This document shows, piece by piece, positions 48,135 to 57,902 of a stretch of 64,000 nt of DNA. A program made the translations under genes and the position numbers. The notes under the pieces were generated by a model, which saw only the letters and a list, made by a program, of their open reading frames with translations, searched no databases and had not been told where the DNA came from. Position 1 is the first letter of the stretch. Every line of letters starts with the position of its first letter. The stretch is from Steroidobacteraceae bacterium (GTDB lineage Bacteria > Pseudomonadota > Gammaproteobacteria > Steroidobacterales > Steroidobacteraceae): the NCBI GenBank assembly GCA_027531255.1, contig JAPZRU010000002.1, positions 310,001-374,000 of the forward strand, given 5' to 3'.

Positions 48135-49748
48135 ATGTCGCTGAAGTCCGGGCCGCTGACCATCGGAGTGCCGCGCGAGACCTACGCCGGCGAGAAGCGC
48201 GTCGCCACCGTACCCGAGGTGGTCGAGAAGCTGATCAAGCTCGGCTTCGCCGTGAAGATCGAGAGCGGCGCCGGCGCCGCGGCGAACTTCGCCGACGAGG
48301 CCTACGCCGCCGCGGGCGCGCAGGTCGTCGGCTCCGCGTCCGAGCTCTATGCGGGTTCGGACGTGGTGTTCAAGGTGCGCCCGCCGGCGCTCGACGAAGT
48401 CGCCGCGCTGAAGCCGGGCACCACGCTGATCGGCTTCGTCTGGCCCGCGCAGAACCCGGCGCTGATGCAGGCGATGACCGAGCGGCGGCTGACGGCGCTC
48501 GCGATCGACGCGCTCCCGCGCCAGCTGTCGCGGGCGCAGAAGATGGATGCGCTCACCTCGATGGCGAGCATCAGCGGCTACCGCGCGGTGATCGAGGCGG
48601 CGAACGCGTTCGGCCGGTTCTTCAACGGCCAGGTGACGGCCGCCGGCAAGATCCCGCCCGCGAAGGTGTTCGTCGCCGGCGCCGGCGTCGCGGGCCTGGC
48701 CGCGATCGGCACGGCCGCGAACCTCGGCGCGATCGTGCGCGCCAACGACACCCGCGCCGAGGTGGCCGACCAGGTCGTCTCGCTCGGCGGCGAGTTCGTC
48801 AAGGTCGACTACGAGGAAGAGGGCTCGGGCGGCGGCGGCTACGCGAAGGTGATGAGCGAGGGCTTCCAGGCCGCGCAGCGCGCGATGTACGCGCAGCAGG
48901 CCCGCGAGGTCGACATCATCGTCACCACCGCGCTGATCCCGGGCAAGCCCGCGCCGCGGCTGATCACCGCCGAGATGGTGCAGACGATGCGGCCCGGCAG
49001 CGTGATCGTCGACATGGCGGCCGAGCAGGGCGGCAACTGCGAGCTGACCGTGCCCGGCGAGGCGGTCGTGCGCCACGGCGTCACGATCATCGGCTACACC
49101 GACCTCGCGAGCCGCCTGTCGAAGCAGGCCTCGACGCTGTACGCGACCAACCTGCTGCGGCTCACTGAAGAGCTCTGCAAGAAGAAGGACGGTTCGATCG
49201 ACGTCAACTTCGACGACGACGCGATCCGCGGCCTGACCGTGATCCGCGACGGCGAGGTCACGTGGCCCCCGCCGCCGCCGAAGCTGCCGGCCGCGCCGCC
49301 GGCCGCGAAGCCGGCCGCCGCGGCGGCCGCCCCCGCGAAGAAGTCCGGCGGGCACGGCCACGGCGGCGGCGGCGAGCCGATGTCGGCGAAGACGCTGGGC
49401 ATCCTGTTCGGCGTCGGCGCGGCCCTGTTCTGGCTGGTCGGCGCCTTCGCGCCGCCGTCGTTCCTCGGCCACTTCACCGTGTTCGTGCTGGCCTGCTTCG
49501 TCGGCTACATGGTGGTCTGGAACGTCACGCCGTCGCTGCACACGCCGCTGATGAGCGTGACGAACGCGATCTCGTCGATCATCGCGGTCGGTGCGCTCGT
49601 GCAGGTCGCACCGCCGGTCGCCGAGGGCACCGACCGGCCCGACGGCCTGATCCTCGGGCTCGCGTTCGTGGCGCTGCTGCTGACCGCGATCAACATGTTC
49701 GGCGGCTTCGCCGTCACGCGTCGCATGCTCGCGATGTTCCGCAGGTAA
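48135..49748 (+). CDS. pntA: NAD(P) transhydrogenase subunit alpha
   Basis: 537 residues from ATG 48135 (CGAGG upstream). Residues 1-390 are the NAD(H)-binding domain I ([56 protein letters not shown]). After a Pro/Ala/Lys and His/Gly-rich linker (about 380-420) come four membrane helices of domain II, so this is the fused PntA form as in E. coli. With PntB it couples proton entry to NADPH formation. pntB follows after 84 bases with AGGAG before its start. Confidence 0.95.
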   Translation: MSLKSGPLTIGVPRETYAGEKRVATVPEVVEKLIKLGFAVKIESGAGAAANFADEAYAAAGAQVVGSASELYAGSDVVFKVRPPALDEVAALKPGTTLIGFVWPAQNPALMQAMTERRLTALAIDALPRQLSRAQKMDALTSMASISGYRAVIEAANAFGRFFNGQVTAAGKIPPAKVFVAGAGVAGLAAIGTAANLGAIVRANDTRAEVADQVVSLGGEFVKVDYEEEGSGGGGYAKVMSEGFQAAQRAMYAQQAREVDIIVTTALIPGKPAPRLITAEMVQTMRPGSVIVDMAAEQGGNCELTVPGEAVVRHGVTIIGYTDLASRLSKQASTLYATNLLRLTEELCKKKDGSIDVNFDDDAIRGLTVIRDGEVTWPPPPPKLPAAPPAAKPAAAAAAPAKKSGGHGHGGGGEPMSAKTLGILFGVGAALFWLVGAFAPPSFLGHFTVFVLACFVGYMVVWNVTPSLHTPLMSVTNAISSIIAVGALVQVAPPVAEGTDRPDGLILGLAFVALLLTAINMFGGFAVTRRMLAMFRR

Positions 49749-49832
49749 CGAGCCAACCGCAGGCCGCCCCGCGGCCGGCCGTCCGTGGCGCCGCAGGCGA
49801 CCCCGGAGCAGAAGACTTAGGAGTCCGCACGC

Positions 49833-51245
49833 ATGCTGTTCGACGCGAATCTCGCCACCGTCGCCTACATCGGCGCGGCCATCCTCTTCATCCTGAGCCT
49901 GGGCGGCCTCTCGCATCCCGAGACCGCCCGGCGCGGCAACCTCTACGGCATCGTCGGCATGACGATCGCCGTGCTGGCGACCGTGCTCGGCCCGCGCGTC
50001 ACCGCGGCCGGCATCCCGTGGATCGTCGGCGCGCTGGTGGTCGGCGGCGCGATCGGCCTGTACGCCGCGAAGCGCGTCCAGATGACGCAGATGCCGGAAC
50101 TGGTCGCGCTGATGCACAGCCTCGTCGGCCTCGCCGCGTGCCTGGTCGGCTTCGCGAGCTACGTGGACACCTCGGTCGCCTACACCGCGGCGGAGAAGGC
50201 GGTCCACGAGGTCGAGATCTACATCGGCGTGTTCATCGGCGCCGTCACCTTCTCCGGCTCGATCGTCGCGTTCGGCAAGCTGTCCGGAAAGATCGGCGGC
50301 AAGCCGCTGCTGCTGCCCGCGCGCCACTGGCTGAACCTCGCGGGCGTGCTCGCGACGGTCTGGTTCGGCATCGCGTTCGTCGGCGCGGGCGTCGAGGCCG
50401 GCGTCGTGCCGCTCGGCATCATGACCGTCATCGCGCTGCTGCTCGGCATCCACATGGTCATGGCGATCGGCGGGGCGGACATGCCGGTCGTCGTCTCGAT
50501 GCTGAACAGCTACTCCGGCTGGGCCGCCGCCGCGACCGGCTTCATGCTGTCGAACGACCTGCTGATCGTCACCGGCGCGCTGGTCGGCAGCTCCGGCGCG
50601 ATCCTCTCGTACATCATGTGCCGCGCGATGAACCGCTCTTTCGTCAGCGTGATCGCGGGCGGCTTCGGCACGGGCACCGCGCCGGCCGCGGCCGGCGGCG
50701 CGGCGCAGCCGCAGGGCGAGGTGCAGGCGGTCAGCGCCGTCGAGACCGCCGAGATGCTGCGCTCGTCGAAGAACGTCGTGATCGTGCCGGGCTACGGCAT
50801 GGCGGTCGCGCAGGCGCAGCACACGGTCTACGAGATCACGAAGTTCCTGCGCGAGAAGGGCGTGAACGTGCGCTTCGCGATCCACCCGGTCGCGGGCCGC
50901 ATGCCGGGGCACATGAACGTGCTGCTCGCCGAGGCCAAGGTGCCCTACGACATCGTCCTCGAGATGGACGAGATCAACGACGACTTCCCCGACACAGACG
51001 TCTCGATGGTGATCGGCGCGAACGACATCGTGAACCCGGCAGCGCAGGAGGACCCGACCAGCCCGATCGCCGGCATGCCGGTGCTGCAGGTCTGGAACGC
51101 GAAGACCTCGATCGTGATGAAGCGCTCGATGGCCTCGGGCTACGCGGGCGTCGACAATCCGCTGTTCTACAAGGAGAACAACCGGATGCTGTTCGGCGAC
51201 GCGAAGAAGATGCTGGACGAGGTGCTGGTCGCGCTGAAGAGCTGA
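49833..51245 (+). CDS. pntB: NAD(P) transhydrogenase subunit beta
   Basis: 470 residues. About nine membrane helices (domain II, residues 1-270) with [20 protein letters not shown], then the NADP(H)-binding domain III with [31 protein letters not shown] and [10 protein letters not shown]. Complete and typical in length. Forms the proton-translocating transhydrogenase with PntA in the inner membrane. Confidence 0.96.
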   Translation: MLFDANLATVAYIGAAILFILSLGGLSHPETARRGNLYGIVGMTIAVLATVLGPRVTAAGIPWIVGALVVGGAIGLYAAKRVQMTQMPELVALMHSLVGLAACLVGFASYVDTSVAYTAAEKAVHEVEIYIGVFIGAVTFSGSIVAFGKLSGKIGGKPLLLPARHWLNLAGVLATVWFGIAFVGAGVEAGVVPLGIMTVIALLLGIHMVMAIGGADMPVVVSMLNSYSGWAAAATGFMLSNDLLIVTGALVGSSGAILSYIMCRAMNRSFVSVIAGGFGTGTAPAAAGGAAQPQGEVQAVSAVETAEMLRSSKNVVIVPGYGMAVAQAQHTVYEITKFLREKGVNVRFAIHPVAGRMPGHMNVLLAEAKVPYDIVLEMDEINDDFPDTDVSMVIGANDIVNPAAQEDPTSPIAGMPVLQVWNAKTSIVMKRSMASGYAGVDNPLFYKENNRMLFGDAKKMLDEVLVALKS

Positions 51246-51260
51246 GTCGTCGACGCCGCC

Positions 51261-52223
51261 TCAACCCCCGGGCGCACGCGCGGGCAGCGGCACGTTGCAC
51301 AGCTCGACGCGGCCGGCCTGCCGCACCGTCCAGCCGTCGTGACGGTTGCGCCGCGCCTCGACCGCGCGCTCGAAGGTCGGCGAATCGGTCCGCAGCACCT
51401 CGAGGCGCGTGCGCTGCGCCTCGGGCAACTCGGCCGCGTGGCGCACCGCGCGGATCGGCACTCGCTGCTCGGGCCGCTCGTAGAACCCGAGCGGCCCCGT
51501 GCCGCGGGGCAGCGCGGAGAGCAGCGGCAGGCCGTCGACCACGCGCCCGATCAGCGTCACGTTGCGGTCGAGGTGCCGCGGCGCGTGGCCGATCACGACG
51601 TAGAGTTCCGCGGCGTTGCCGCTGTCCGCGGCCGCATCGCGGCCGACGCCGACCATCCCGTAGCAGTGCGCGAGCCAGACTCGGCCGGCGGCGGACTCCC
51701 GCGCGACCGGAAAGCCGTCGACGAAGCCGACCTCCGGGGCGTACACGTCGCCGTCCGGTAGTCGCGTGAACGCTAGACCGGCTGCGGCGCGGTCGAATTC
51801 CGGCGCGAGCGTGCGCGCCGCGGCGCCCAGCGGGCGCGTGCCCTCGGGATCGCCCCACTGCACGACGTAGTTGTCGTGCGAGCGCACGACCGCGACGCCG
51901 TCGAACCAGCGCTGGCGCACCAGCGTCGCCAGGTTGTCGAGGTGGCGCGGCGCAAAGGCGGGCGCGAGCTCGATCACGACGCGCCCGGCATCGAGCTCGA
52001 CGTAGAGCGTCCGCGCGGGATCGAGCGGACGCCAGTCGGACGCCGGGGAGGCGGCGAGCACCTCGGCGAGCGTCGGCGGGCGGGTGGGAGCGCCGTGCGC
52101 TGCCGCCGGCGCCGCGGCCGGCGACGCGGCGCCGTGCGCCCCGGCGACGGGGCCGAGCGTTGCGGCGAGGACGGCCGCGAGCGCCGCCCGGCGAATCGGC
52201 ACCGGCGCAGGTCCCCGTTTCAT
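51261..52223 (-). CDS. Cyclophilin-type peptidyl-prolyl isomerase, exported
   Basis: 320 residues with a signal peptide (about 1-30). The cyclophilin fold is recognised from [53 protein letters not shown], a central [30 protein letters not shown] and [18 protein letters not shown]. Several canonical active-site residues are changed, so catalytic efficiency is doubtful. Start overlaps the yebC stop as ATGA. It converges on pntB, 15 bases away. Confidence 0.85.
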   Translation of the reverse strand: MKRGPAPVPIRRAALAAVLAATLGPVAGAHGAASPAAAPAAAHGAPTRPPTLAEVLAASPASDWRPLDPARTLYVELDAGRVVIELAPAFAPRHLDNLATLVRQRWFDGVAVVRSHDNYVVQWGDPEGTRPLGAAARTLAPEFDRAAAGLAFTRLPDGDVYAPEVGFVDGFPVARESAAGRVWLAHCYGMVGVGRDAAADSGNAAELYVVIGHAPRHLDRNVTLIGRVVDGLPLLSALPRGTGPLGFYERPEQRVPIRAVRHAAELPEAQRTRLEVLRTDSPTFERAVEARRNRHDGWTVRQAGRVELCNVPLPARAPGG

Positions 52224-52942
52224 GCGAGCGTGTGGAACACCTTCTGCACGTCGTCGTCCTGCTCGAGCGCGTCCACGAGTTCCAGCACTTCCTTGGCCTG
52301 ATCCTCGGGCAGCTCGGTCGGCGTCGTGCAGACGTACTCGCGCTCGGCGGACAGCGGCGTGATCCCCCGGTCCTCCAGCGCCTTCTGCAGCGTGCCGAAG
52401 TCCCCGATGGCGCAGCGGATCACCAGCTGCGGCTCGCCCTTCTCGCCGGTGCTCTCGCCCATCTCGTCGAGGCCGTGGTCGATGAGATAGAGCTCGAGGT
52501 CATCCTGGTCGATGCCCTCCGGGTTCAGCCGGAACACGCCCATGTCCCGGAACTGGAACGCGACGCTGCCGCTGGTGCCGAGGTTGCCGCCGTGCTTCGA
52601 GAACAGGTGACGCACGCTCGCGGCGGTGCGGGTCGGGTTGTCGGTGGCCGCGTCGACCAGGATCGCGACGCCGTGCGGCGCATAGCCCTCGTAGGTCAGC
52701 TGCGTGAAGTTCGTGGCGTCCTTCCCGGAGGCGCGCTTGATGGCCGCCTCGACCTTGTCCTTCGGCATGTTCACGGCGCGCGCGTTCTGGATGCAGCGGC
52801 GCAGCGCCGGGTTCGAGTTCGGGTCCGTGCCGCCGGACTTCACGGCGATCTGGATGTCCTTGGCGATGCGGTGGAACTGCTTCGCCATGCGGTTCCAGCG
52901 CGCGAACATCGCGTGCTTTCGGACTTCGAAGATGCGACCCAT
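52220..52942 (-). CDS. yebC: YebC/PmpR family (TACO1-type) regulator
   Basis: 240 residues, full length. [21 protein letters not shown] at the start, [14 protein letters not shown] and [29 protein letters not shown] are signatures of the YebC family, cytoplasmic proteins reported as transcription factors or as ribosome-associated factors for proline-rich stretches. The usual GHSKW at residues 2-6 is replaced by GRIFE, which marks the YebC-II-like/YeeN-like branch. Coupled by ATGA overlap to the cyclophilin gene. Confidence 0.92.
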   Translation of the reverse strand: MGRIFEVRKHAMFARWNRMAKQFHRIAKDIQIAVKSGGTDPNSNPALRRCIQNARAVNMPKDKVEAAIKRASGKDATNFTQLTYEGYAPHGVAILVDAATDNPTRTAASVRHLFSKHGGNLGTSGSVAFQFRDMGVFRLNPEGIDQDDLELYLIDHGLDEMGESTGEKGEPQLVIRCAIGDFGTLQKALEDRGITPLSAEREYVCTTPTELPEDQAKEVLELVDALEQDDDVQKVFHTLA

Positions 52943-53115
52943 GGGATGCGGCGTTCAGTGGCCCGTGCGGGCGGAAGGCCGCGGATTCTACCGGCTGGAC
53001 GGGCGCCACGCCCGTCCCCGGGCCCCGGGCACACGGGTCGGCGAGGCGTCGGGACGACGACGACGCGGAGCAGCCCGGCGGCGGCCGGCGAGACGGGCCG
53101 GCCACCGGGTGCGCT

Positions 53116-53841
53116 TCAGAGCAGGGGCTCGACGATCCCGCGGTAGACCGCCCGGGTCGCGGCGAAGCACTCGCAGGCCCGGCTCTCGAGCTGGGCGCGA
53201 TCGACGATCGTGATGTCGCTGCGGCGATAGGCGATCGCGCCGCTGCGCTGGAGCTCGACGGCCACCTCGCCCACGGTCTGGCGGCGCACGCCGAGCATGT
53301 CGGCGAGGAGTTCCTGGGTGGCGACGATGGTCGGGTGGTCGACGCGGTCCGCCATGCCGAGCAGCCACCGGCATGCGCGCTGCTCGACCGAGTGCAGGGC
53401 GTTGCAGGCCGCGGACTGCTGGGCATAGCGCAGGGCGTAGGCGCTGAAGGCCTGCACGAGGCGCGTCGCCCGGCGGCTGCCGTCGACCCTGTCGAGGAAA
53501 TCCGGCAGGGGGATCCGGACCGACTGTCCGCCGGCCTGCTGGACGAAGTGGCCCATGCCGGTCGGCATGCCGAGCAGACTCTCGACGCCGAGCAGCCCTT
53601 CCCGACCCACCTTGTAGACCTCGGCGCCCACGCCCGACTGGACCCGCACGATGATCGAGACGACGCCGGTCACCGGGAAGTAGACGTAGGGGCTGGCTCG
53701 CGTCGGACCCGCGAGTTCGATCCCGGACGGGATCTCGACGCGTTCGTCGTAGGCGTGCAGGTCGGGGCATTCGCGCCGCAGGGCGTCGAGGAGGTGATTG
53801 CCGGTCCCCACGTGAGGCTTCCTTGTCTCGCCGCTTTGCAC
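53116..53841 (-). CDS. Crp/Fnr family transcriptional regulator
   Basis: 241 residues. Cyclic-nucleotide-binding-like domain (YVYFPVTGVVSIIVRVQSG, VGREGLLGVESLLGM) and a C-terminal winged helix with VATQELLADMLGVRRQTVGEVAVELQRSG as recognition region. No FNR-type cysteine cluster is present at the N-terminus, and the cAMP-contacting residues are not evident, so the signal is unknown. Upstream lies a long hairpin (53867-53909) that may be its operator or the end of the MFS transcript. Confidence 0.9.
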   Translation of the reverse strand: MQSGETRKPHVGTGNHLLDALRRECPDLHAYDERVEIPSGIELAGPTRASPYVYFPVTGVVSIIVRVQSGVGAEVYKVGREGLLGVESLLGMPTGMGHFVQQAGGQSVRIPLPDFLDRVDGSRRATRLVQAFSAYALRYAQQSAACNALHSVEQRACRWLLGMADRVDHPTIVATQELLADMLGVRRQTVGEVAVELQRSGAIAYRRSDITIVDRAQLESRACECFAATRAVYRGIVEPLL

Positions 53842-53866
53842 TGCGTGTTCTCCAGGACACGCGGAG

Positions 53867-53909
53867 TTTGGCAGCCAGCGCTGCTTCGGAAAGCCCGCTG
53901 GCTGGCAAA
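53867..53909. promoter_or_regulatory. Long two-step hairpin upstream of the Crp/Fnr gene
   Basis: Arms TTTGGCAGCCAGCG (53867-53880) and CGCTGGCTGGCAAA (53896-53909) match at 13 of 14 positions. Inside the 15-base loop GCTT-CGGA-AAGC forms a second stem. No T-run follows on either strand. It lies between the MFS stop and the regulator start on the minus strand: terminator, attenuator or operator. Confidence 0.45.
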
Positions 53910-53965
53910 TGAGACACCTACGTTACCGTGGGCGTCGACGATTCATCCAATCCCGCTCGGCCAGG

Positions 53966-55693
53966 TCAGGGATCCCGTGCGGCGTCGCGCGGCCGGGCCG
54001 GGGCCTCGGCACCCGGCATGTTCGGATCGGTCTGCACGGCACGCACGACGAGCCGCTCGTCCTCGAGCCGCGCCTCGTCCGGCGTGCGTTCCAGCATGTG
54101 CCGCACCCTCGGTGGCGACGCGCCGCGGTGGAACGCGCGTCCCCGCTCGCGGATCTCCCGGTCCGCGACGGTGACCCGGTGCAGCTGGCGCAGGTGGTCG
54201 AGCCAGGTGGCGTTCTGCCACCGCTCCGTCCAGAGCTCCGGATCGTCGACGTCCTGCAGCAGGCGCCACCGGTGCGCGCCGTCCCGGCGCCGGATGCGAC
54301 CGATGTCGTGCATCGCGCGCACGAACTCCGCGTGATCCTCGGCGGCCACGCGGTACTCGACCGTGGTCACCACCGGCCCGGCCTGCGGCGGCACGCGCGG
54401 GTGGTCCTCGATGCCGGGCGGGGGGCGCATCGGGTCGAGTGCCTTGGTCTCGAGCGGGGCGATCGGCAGCCAGCGCGACAGCGCCGAAGACGCGGTCATC
54501 AGCAGCCCGGTGAGCACGAGCGTGGGCGCGAGCCCGACCTGCTCGGCGTGCAGGCCGGACGCCCAGCTGCCGATCGCCATGCCGCCGAAGGCCGCCACCT
54601 GGTAGACCGCCAGCGCACGGCCGACGACCCAGCGCGGTGCCGATATCTGGGTCGTGATGTTGAACGTGGACAGCGTCAGCAGCCACGCGCCGCCCGCGAC
54701 GATGAGCGCCAGCATCGTCGTCACGAACCACGGGCTCGCCGCGGTGGCCAGCGTCGCGAGGCCGAAGGCGGCGGACCCGCCGCGCACGATTGCGTCGGTG
54801 GACCACCGTTCGCGCAGCGTCTGGCTGGCCAGCGCGCCGATCACGGCGCCGCCGCCGAACGCGCCCAGCAGGAAACCGTAGGTGAGCGGGCCGCCGCCGA
54901 CCAGGTCGCGCGCGACCAGCGGCAGCAGCGCCCACAGGCCCGCGCCGCACAGGCCGAACACGAAGCTGCGCATCAGCACGACGCGGATCACCGGCGACAG
55001 GCGCACGTACCTCAGGCCTGCACCGATGGCGCCGCCGATGCCCTCCGGCGGCAGCGCTGGCCTCGTGAGCGGCCGCCGCCAGCGCCCGAGCACGACGATC
55101 AGCGCGAGGTAGGAGACCGTGTTGAACAGGAACGCGAACGGCGCGCCCGCGCCCGCCACGATCGCACCGCCGATCGCCGGGCCGGTGGTGCGGGCGATGT
55201 TGAAGCCGAGACTGTTCAGGGACACCGCGGCGGGCAGCTGCCCGCGCGGCACCTGTTCGCCGACCGACGACTGCCAGGCCGGGCCGTACAGCGCACTGCC
55301 GCAGCCGAGCAGGAACGTGAACGCGAGCAGCGTCCACGGCGTGATGCCGCCGGCGAACGCGAGCCACGTCAGCACCGCCGCGACGCACAGCATGAACACC
55401 TGTGCGAGCAGCATCAGCCGCCGGCGGTCCCAGATGTCGGCGATCGCGCCGGCGGGAATCGACAGCAGCATGATCGGCAGCGCGGTCGCGGCCTGCACGA
55501 ACGCCACCATGTCGGACGAGGGCGTCAGCGAGGTCATCAGCCACGAGGCGCCGACGGCCTGGATCAGCGTGCCGAAGTTGGAGGCGAGGCTCGCGAGCCA
55601 CACCGCGAGGAAGATGCGCGTGCGGAACGGCGCCAGCGCCGCTTCGCGCCAGCCGCTCCGCGAGGCCGGCGCGGGCGTTACGGGTCGATCCAA
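53966..55693 (-). CDS. MFS_3 (EntS-like) exporter with C-terminal monooxygenase-like domain
   Basis: 575 residues from a TTG at 55693 with AGGAG five bases before it. Residues 1-420 are a twelve-helix transporter of the MFS_3 group (RIFLAVWLASLASNFGTLIQ, VGASWLMTSLTPS, IPAGAIADIWDRRRLML). Residues 440-530 form a soluble domain, TTVEYRVAAEDHAEFVRAMHD then RWRLLQDVDDPELWTERWQN, like the antibiotic-biosynthesis-monooxygenase/NIPSNAP ferredoxin fold. This fused form is a known arrangement of the group. The substrate is unknown. It starts just after the asmA remnant, whose tail carries its ribosome site. Confidence 0.88.
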   Translation of the reverse strand: MDRPVTPAPASRSGWREAALAPFRTRIFLAVWLASLASNFGTLIQAVGASWLMTSLTPSSDMVAFVQAATALPIMLLSIPAGAIADIWDRRRLMLLAQVFMLCVAAVLTWLAFAGGITPWTLLAFTFLLGCGSALYGPAWQSSVGEQVPRGQLPAAVSLNSLGFNIARTTGPAIGGAIVAGAGAPFAFLFNTVSYLALIVVLGRWRRPLTRPALPPEGIGGAIGAGLRYVRLSPVIRVVLMRSFVFGLCGAGLWALLPLVARDLVGGGPLTYGFLLGAFGGGAVIGALASQTLRERWSTDAIVRGGSAAFGLATLATAASPWFVTTMLALIVAGGAWLLTLSTFNITTQISAPRWVVGRALAVYQVAAFGGMAIGSWASGLHAEQVGLAPTLVLTGLLMTASSALSRWLPIAPLETKALDPMRPPPGIEDHPRVPPQAGPVVTTVEYRVAAEDHAEFVRAMHDIGRIRRRDGAHRWRLLQDVDDPELWTERWQNATWLDHLRQLHRVTVADREIRERGRAFHRGASPPRVRHMLERTPDEARLEDERLVVRAVQTDPNMPGAEAPARPRDAARDP

Positions 55694-55694
55694 T

Positions 55695-56177
55695 TCAGCT
55701 CCTGCGCTTGCCGTCCCCGTCGCGGTCGCGGTCCGCGCGGTCCTGCTCCGTCGTTTCCTGCGCGGCGAGCCTGCCGCCGTCCACGCCGAGGTCCGGGTTC
55801 GCGAGCGCGCCCTCGACCTGGCTCGGGGTACGCACGCGCAGCAGGCTCGGCTTCTTGGGCTGGCCGCGGATCTCGAGGTCGAGCGCCTCGGTGTCGAACG
55901 ACACTTTACCGCGTCCGACGATGCGCACGACGTCGGTATCGAACACGAGCGTCCGCGCCCAGGCCACGCCGTCGCGCAGGCGGAAGTCGGCGACCCCGCA
56001 GCGCAGGCCGGTCTGCTTGTCCCGGTCGGTCAGCATCAGGCCCAGCACGCGAGCGGCTCGCGCAGCCGGTTCCAGTCGCAGAGCGCGAGGAACGCAACGA
56101 GCGCGAGCACCAGCGCACCGAGGCCCGCCGCGATCCAGCGCCACGGGAAGGCTCGACGAGCGGCGGTGGGCTTCGAC
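55695..56177 (-). pseudogene. AsmA family protein, internally deleted and frameshifted
   Basis: From GTG 56177 the frame reads VSKPTAARRAFPWRWIAAGL and a membrane anchor through LALCDWNRLREPLA, a standard AsmA start, then hits TGA at 56036-56034. In the next frame, beginning near 56050, VLGLMLTDRDKQ, GLRCGVADFRLRDGVAW, RTLVFDTDVVRIVGRG and RGQPKKPSLLRVRTP match the last 110 residues of AsmA proteins and run to 55695. The 450-550 residues that should lie between are absent. Not likely to be functional, though its tail may still help translate the MFS gene. Confidence 0.75.
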
Positions 56178-56294
56178 ACGTGACGCTCCGTCGTGGGCGA
56201 GCCCTCGGCACGCCCCGATGCCGCAGCCCGGTGCCGAGCCGCGCAGCAGGACCGCCCCGGATCGGTGGGTCGCGACCAGCCTACCGCCCGGGTG

Positions 56295-57032
56295 CTAGAC
56301 CGTGGCTGTCGCCGCGTCGAGTTCGACCACGCGGAACGGCGGGTGCTCAGGCGCCGTGCGCCTCAGCAGCGGCATCGCGACCGTGTAGACCGGGATGCCG
56401 CCGACCGTGCGGCCCTCGGGCGCACCGCGGTGCGCGTGGCCGTGGAAGATCACGTCCACGGGATAGCGGTTGAGCGGCCCCTCGAGCCGGCTGGTGCCGA
56501 GGAACGGGTAGATCACCGGCGGCTCGCCGACCACCGTGCCCTCGATCGGCGAGTAGTGCAGCACCGCGACCCTGCGCGGCGTGCGCAGGCGCGCGAGCGC
56601 GGACTCGAGCTTGCGCGCCTCGTCGAGCGCCTCCTGCACGAAGGCCTTGACGCCACGCTCCCCCCAGGCGCCGAGCGTGGCGCGGCCGTAGCCGCCGCAG
56701 AAGCCCTTCACCCCGGCGAAGCCGACGCCGCGGATCTCGCACGCGCTGCCGTCGAGCACCTTGACGCCGGCTGCGGTCAGCGCGCGCTCGACGATCTCGG
56801 GAGTGCCCGACTCGTAGTCGTGATTGCCGAGCACCGCGAGCATCGGCACGCGCACCGCAGCCAGTTCGCGCACCAGCACGTCCGCCTCCTCCGCGGTCAG
56901 GTCCCCGCGGAGGATCAGCACGTCCGCGAGATCGTTCACGGGCGCTAGCAGCGGCTGGAGACGCCCCAGCGACTCGCGCGTGACGTGGAGGTCGCCGACG
57001 GCGGCGACGCGTACCTTGGCCGTCGTGGTCAT
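56295..57032 (-). CDS. Metallophosphoesterase (calcineurin-like)
   Basis: 245 residues from ATG 57032 (GGAGACTCG upstream). Metal-site motifs in order: VGDLHVTRES (D-x-H), LILRGDLTAEEAD (GD), VLGNHDYE (GNHD), VLHYSP and DVIFHGHAHRG (GHAH). A dinuclear-metal phosphoesterase of the cytoplasm; substrate unknown. Divergent from the nucleotidyltransferase gene. Confidence 0.9.
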   Translation of the reverse strand: MTTTAKVRVAAVGDLHVTRESLGRLQPLLAPVNDLADVLILRGDLTAEEADVLVRELAAVRVPMLAVLGNHDYESGTPEIVERALTAAGVKVLDGSACEIRGVGFAGVKGFCGGYGRATLGAWGERGVKAFVQEALDEARKLESALARLRTPRRVAVLHYSPIEGTVVGEPPVIYPFLGTSRLEGPLNRYPVDVIFHGHAHRGAPEGRTVGGIPVYTVAMPLLRRTAPEHPPFRVVELDAATATV

Positions 57033-57195
57033 CGAGTCTCCGGTGCGGATGCGGCAGCGGAGCAACATGCGTGCCAGCGCGGCGCGGCGACGCGCAGCGT
57101 GCGCGGCCCGGGCACGACCGACGATTTCGCGCTCTTCGAGGCTCGGAACCTGCTTGCCTGTGCGCTCGGCCCACACCGGGCCCGGGGAGGCGCAG

Positions 57196-57789
57196 ATGTC
57201 CGTCGCGACCGGTGGTCCGGACGCCCCCTCGGATCGGGCGGCCGTCGAGTTCTACCGGCGGACGATGGCACTGCTCGCGCACCACGGCATCCCGTTCCTG
57301 TTCGGCGGCGCGTTCGCGCTCAGCCACTACGCCGGCATCGAGCGGCCGACCAAGGACATCGACCTGTTCGTCACGCGCGAAGACGTGGACCGCGTCGGCG
57401 CGGCGCTCGCCGGCTCGGGATACCGCCTCGAGCGGACCTTCCCCCACTGGCTCGCGAAGGTGTGGCACGGCGATCACTTCATCGACCTGGTGTTCGGTTC
57501 CGCGAACGGGATCGCCGGCGTGGACGAGGAGTGGTTCCGGCACGCGACCCGCGGCCACGCGCTCGCGACGACCGTGTGGCTCTGCCCGGTCGAGGAGACG
57601 ATCTGGTCGAAGGCCTTCACCATGGAGCGCGAGCGCGTCTGCGGCGGCACGCTGATCTCGCGCGAGCAGTACCTGATCGACGTCGACGAGTGGGGCTTCG
57701 AGGACGCGCGGCTCGCCCCGCGGGGCACGCTCTCGCCGGACGACGTGCGGATCTGGACGCGTGCGATCCGGGAGCAGCGACCCCTCTGA
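57196..57789 (+). CDS. Nucleotidyltransferase-fold protein
   Basis: 197 residues from ATG 57196 (GGGGAGG upstream). FLFGGAFALSHYAGIERPTK followed by DIDLFV gives the GG and D-x-D metal motif of the pol-beta-like fold, close to the AbiEii/MNT type. Later SKAFTMERERV and FEDARLAPRG have no named motif. No HEPN or AbiEi-type partner is adjacent, so a toxin-antitoxin role is not supported. It could be a stand-alone enzyme modifying RNA or a small molecule. Its stop codon touches repeat copy C. Confidence 0.75.
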   Translation: MSVATGGPDAPSDRAAVEFYRRTMALLAHHGIPFLFGGAFALSHYAGIERPTKDIDLFVTREDVDRVGAALAGSGYRLERTFPHWLAKVWHGDHFIDLVFGSANGIAGVDEEWFRHATRGHALATTVWLCPVEETIWSKAFTMERERVCGGTLISREQYLIDVDEWGFEDARLAPRGTLSPDDVRIWTRAIREQRPL

Positions 57790-57790
57790 A

Positions 57791-57871
57791 GACGGGGAAC
57801 GTCCCCATTCCCGGCCCGGAGGTGCGCGGACGGGTATCCGCCCCGTGGAAAAAGGGGACTGACCCCTTTTA
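57791..57871. repeat. Paired GGGG/CCCC palindrome element, copy C
   Basis: First palindrome GGGGAACGTCCCC (57794-57806), directly after the nucleotidyltransferase stop. Second perfect: AAAAGGGG (57850-57857), ACTGA, CCCCTTTT (57863-57870), terminator-like. GTGGAAA precedes the second palindrome as in copy B. Centres about 60 bases apart. Confidence 0.7.
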
Positions 57872-57902
57872 CAGTGGGGCGCAGCGTCCAGGGACACCCG
57901 CC

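Noticed and set aside
57196-57789. Toxin-antitoxin system based on the nucleotidyltransferase
   Set aside because: No HEPN, AbiEi or other partner gene adjacent; neighbours are a phosphoesterase and a GGT.
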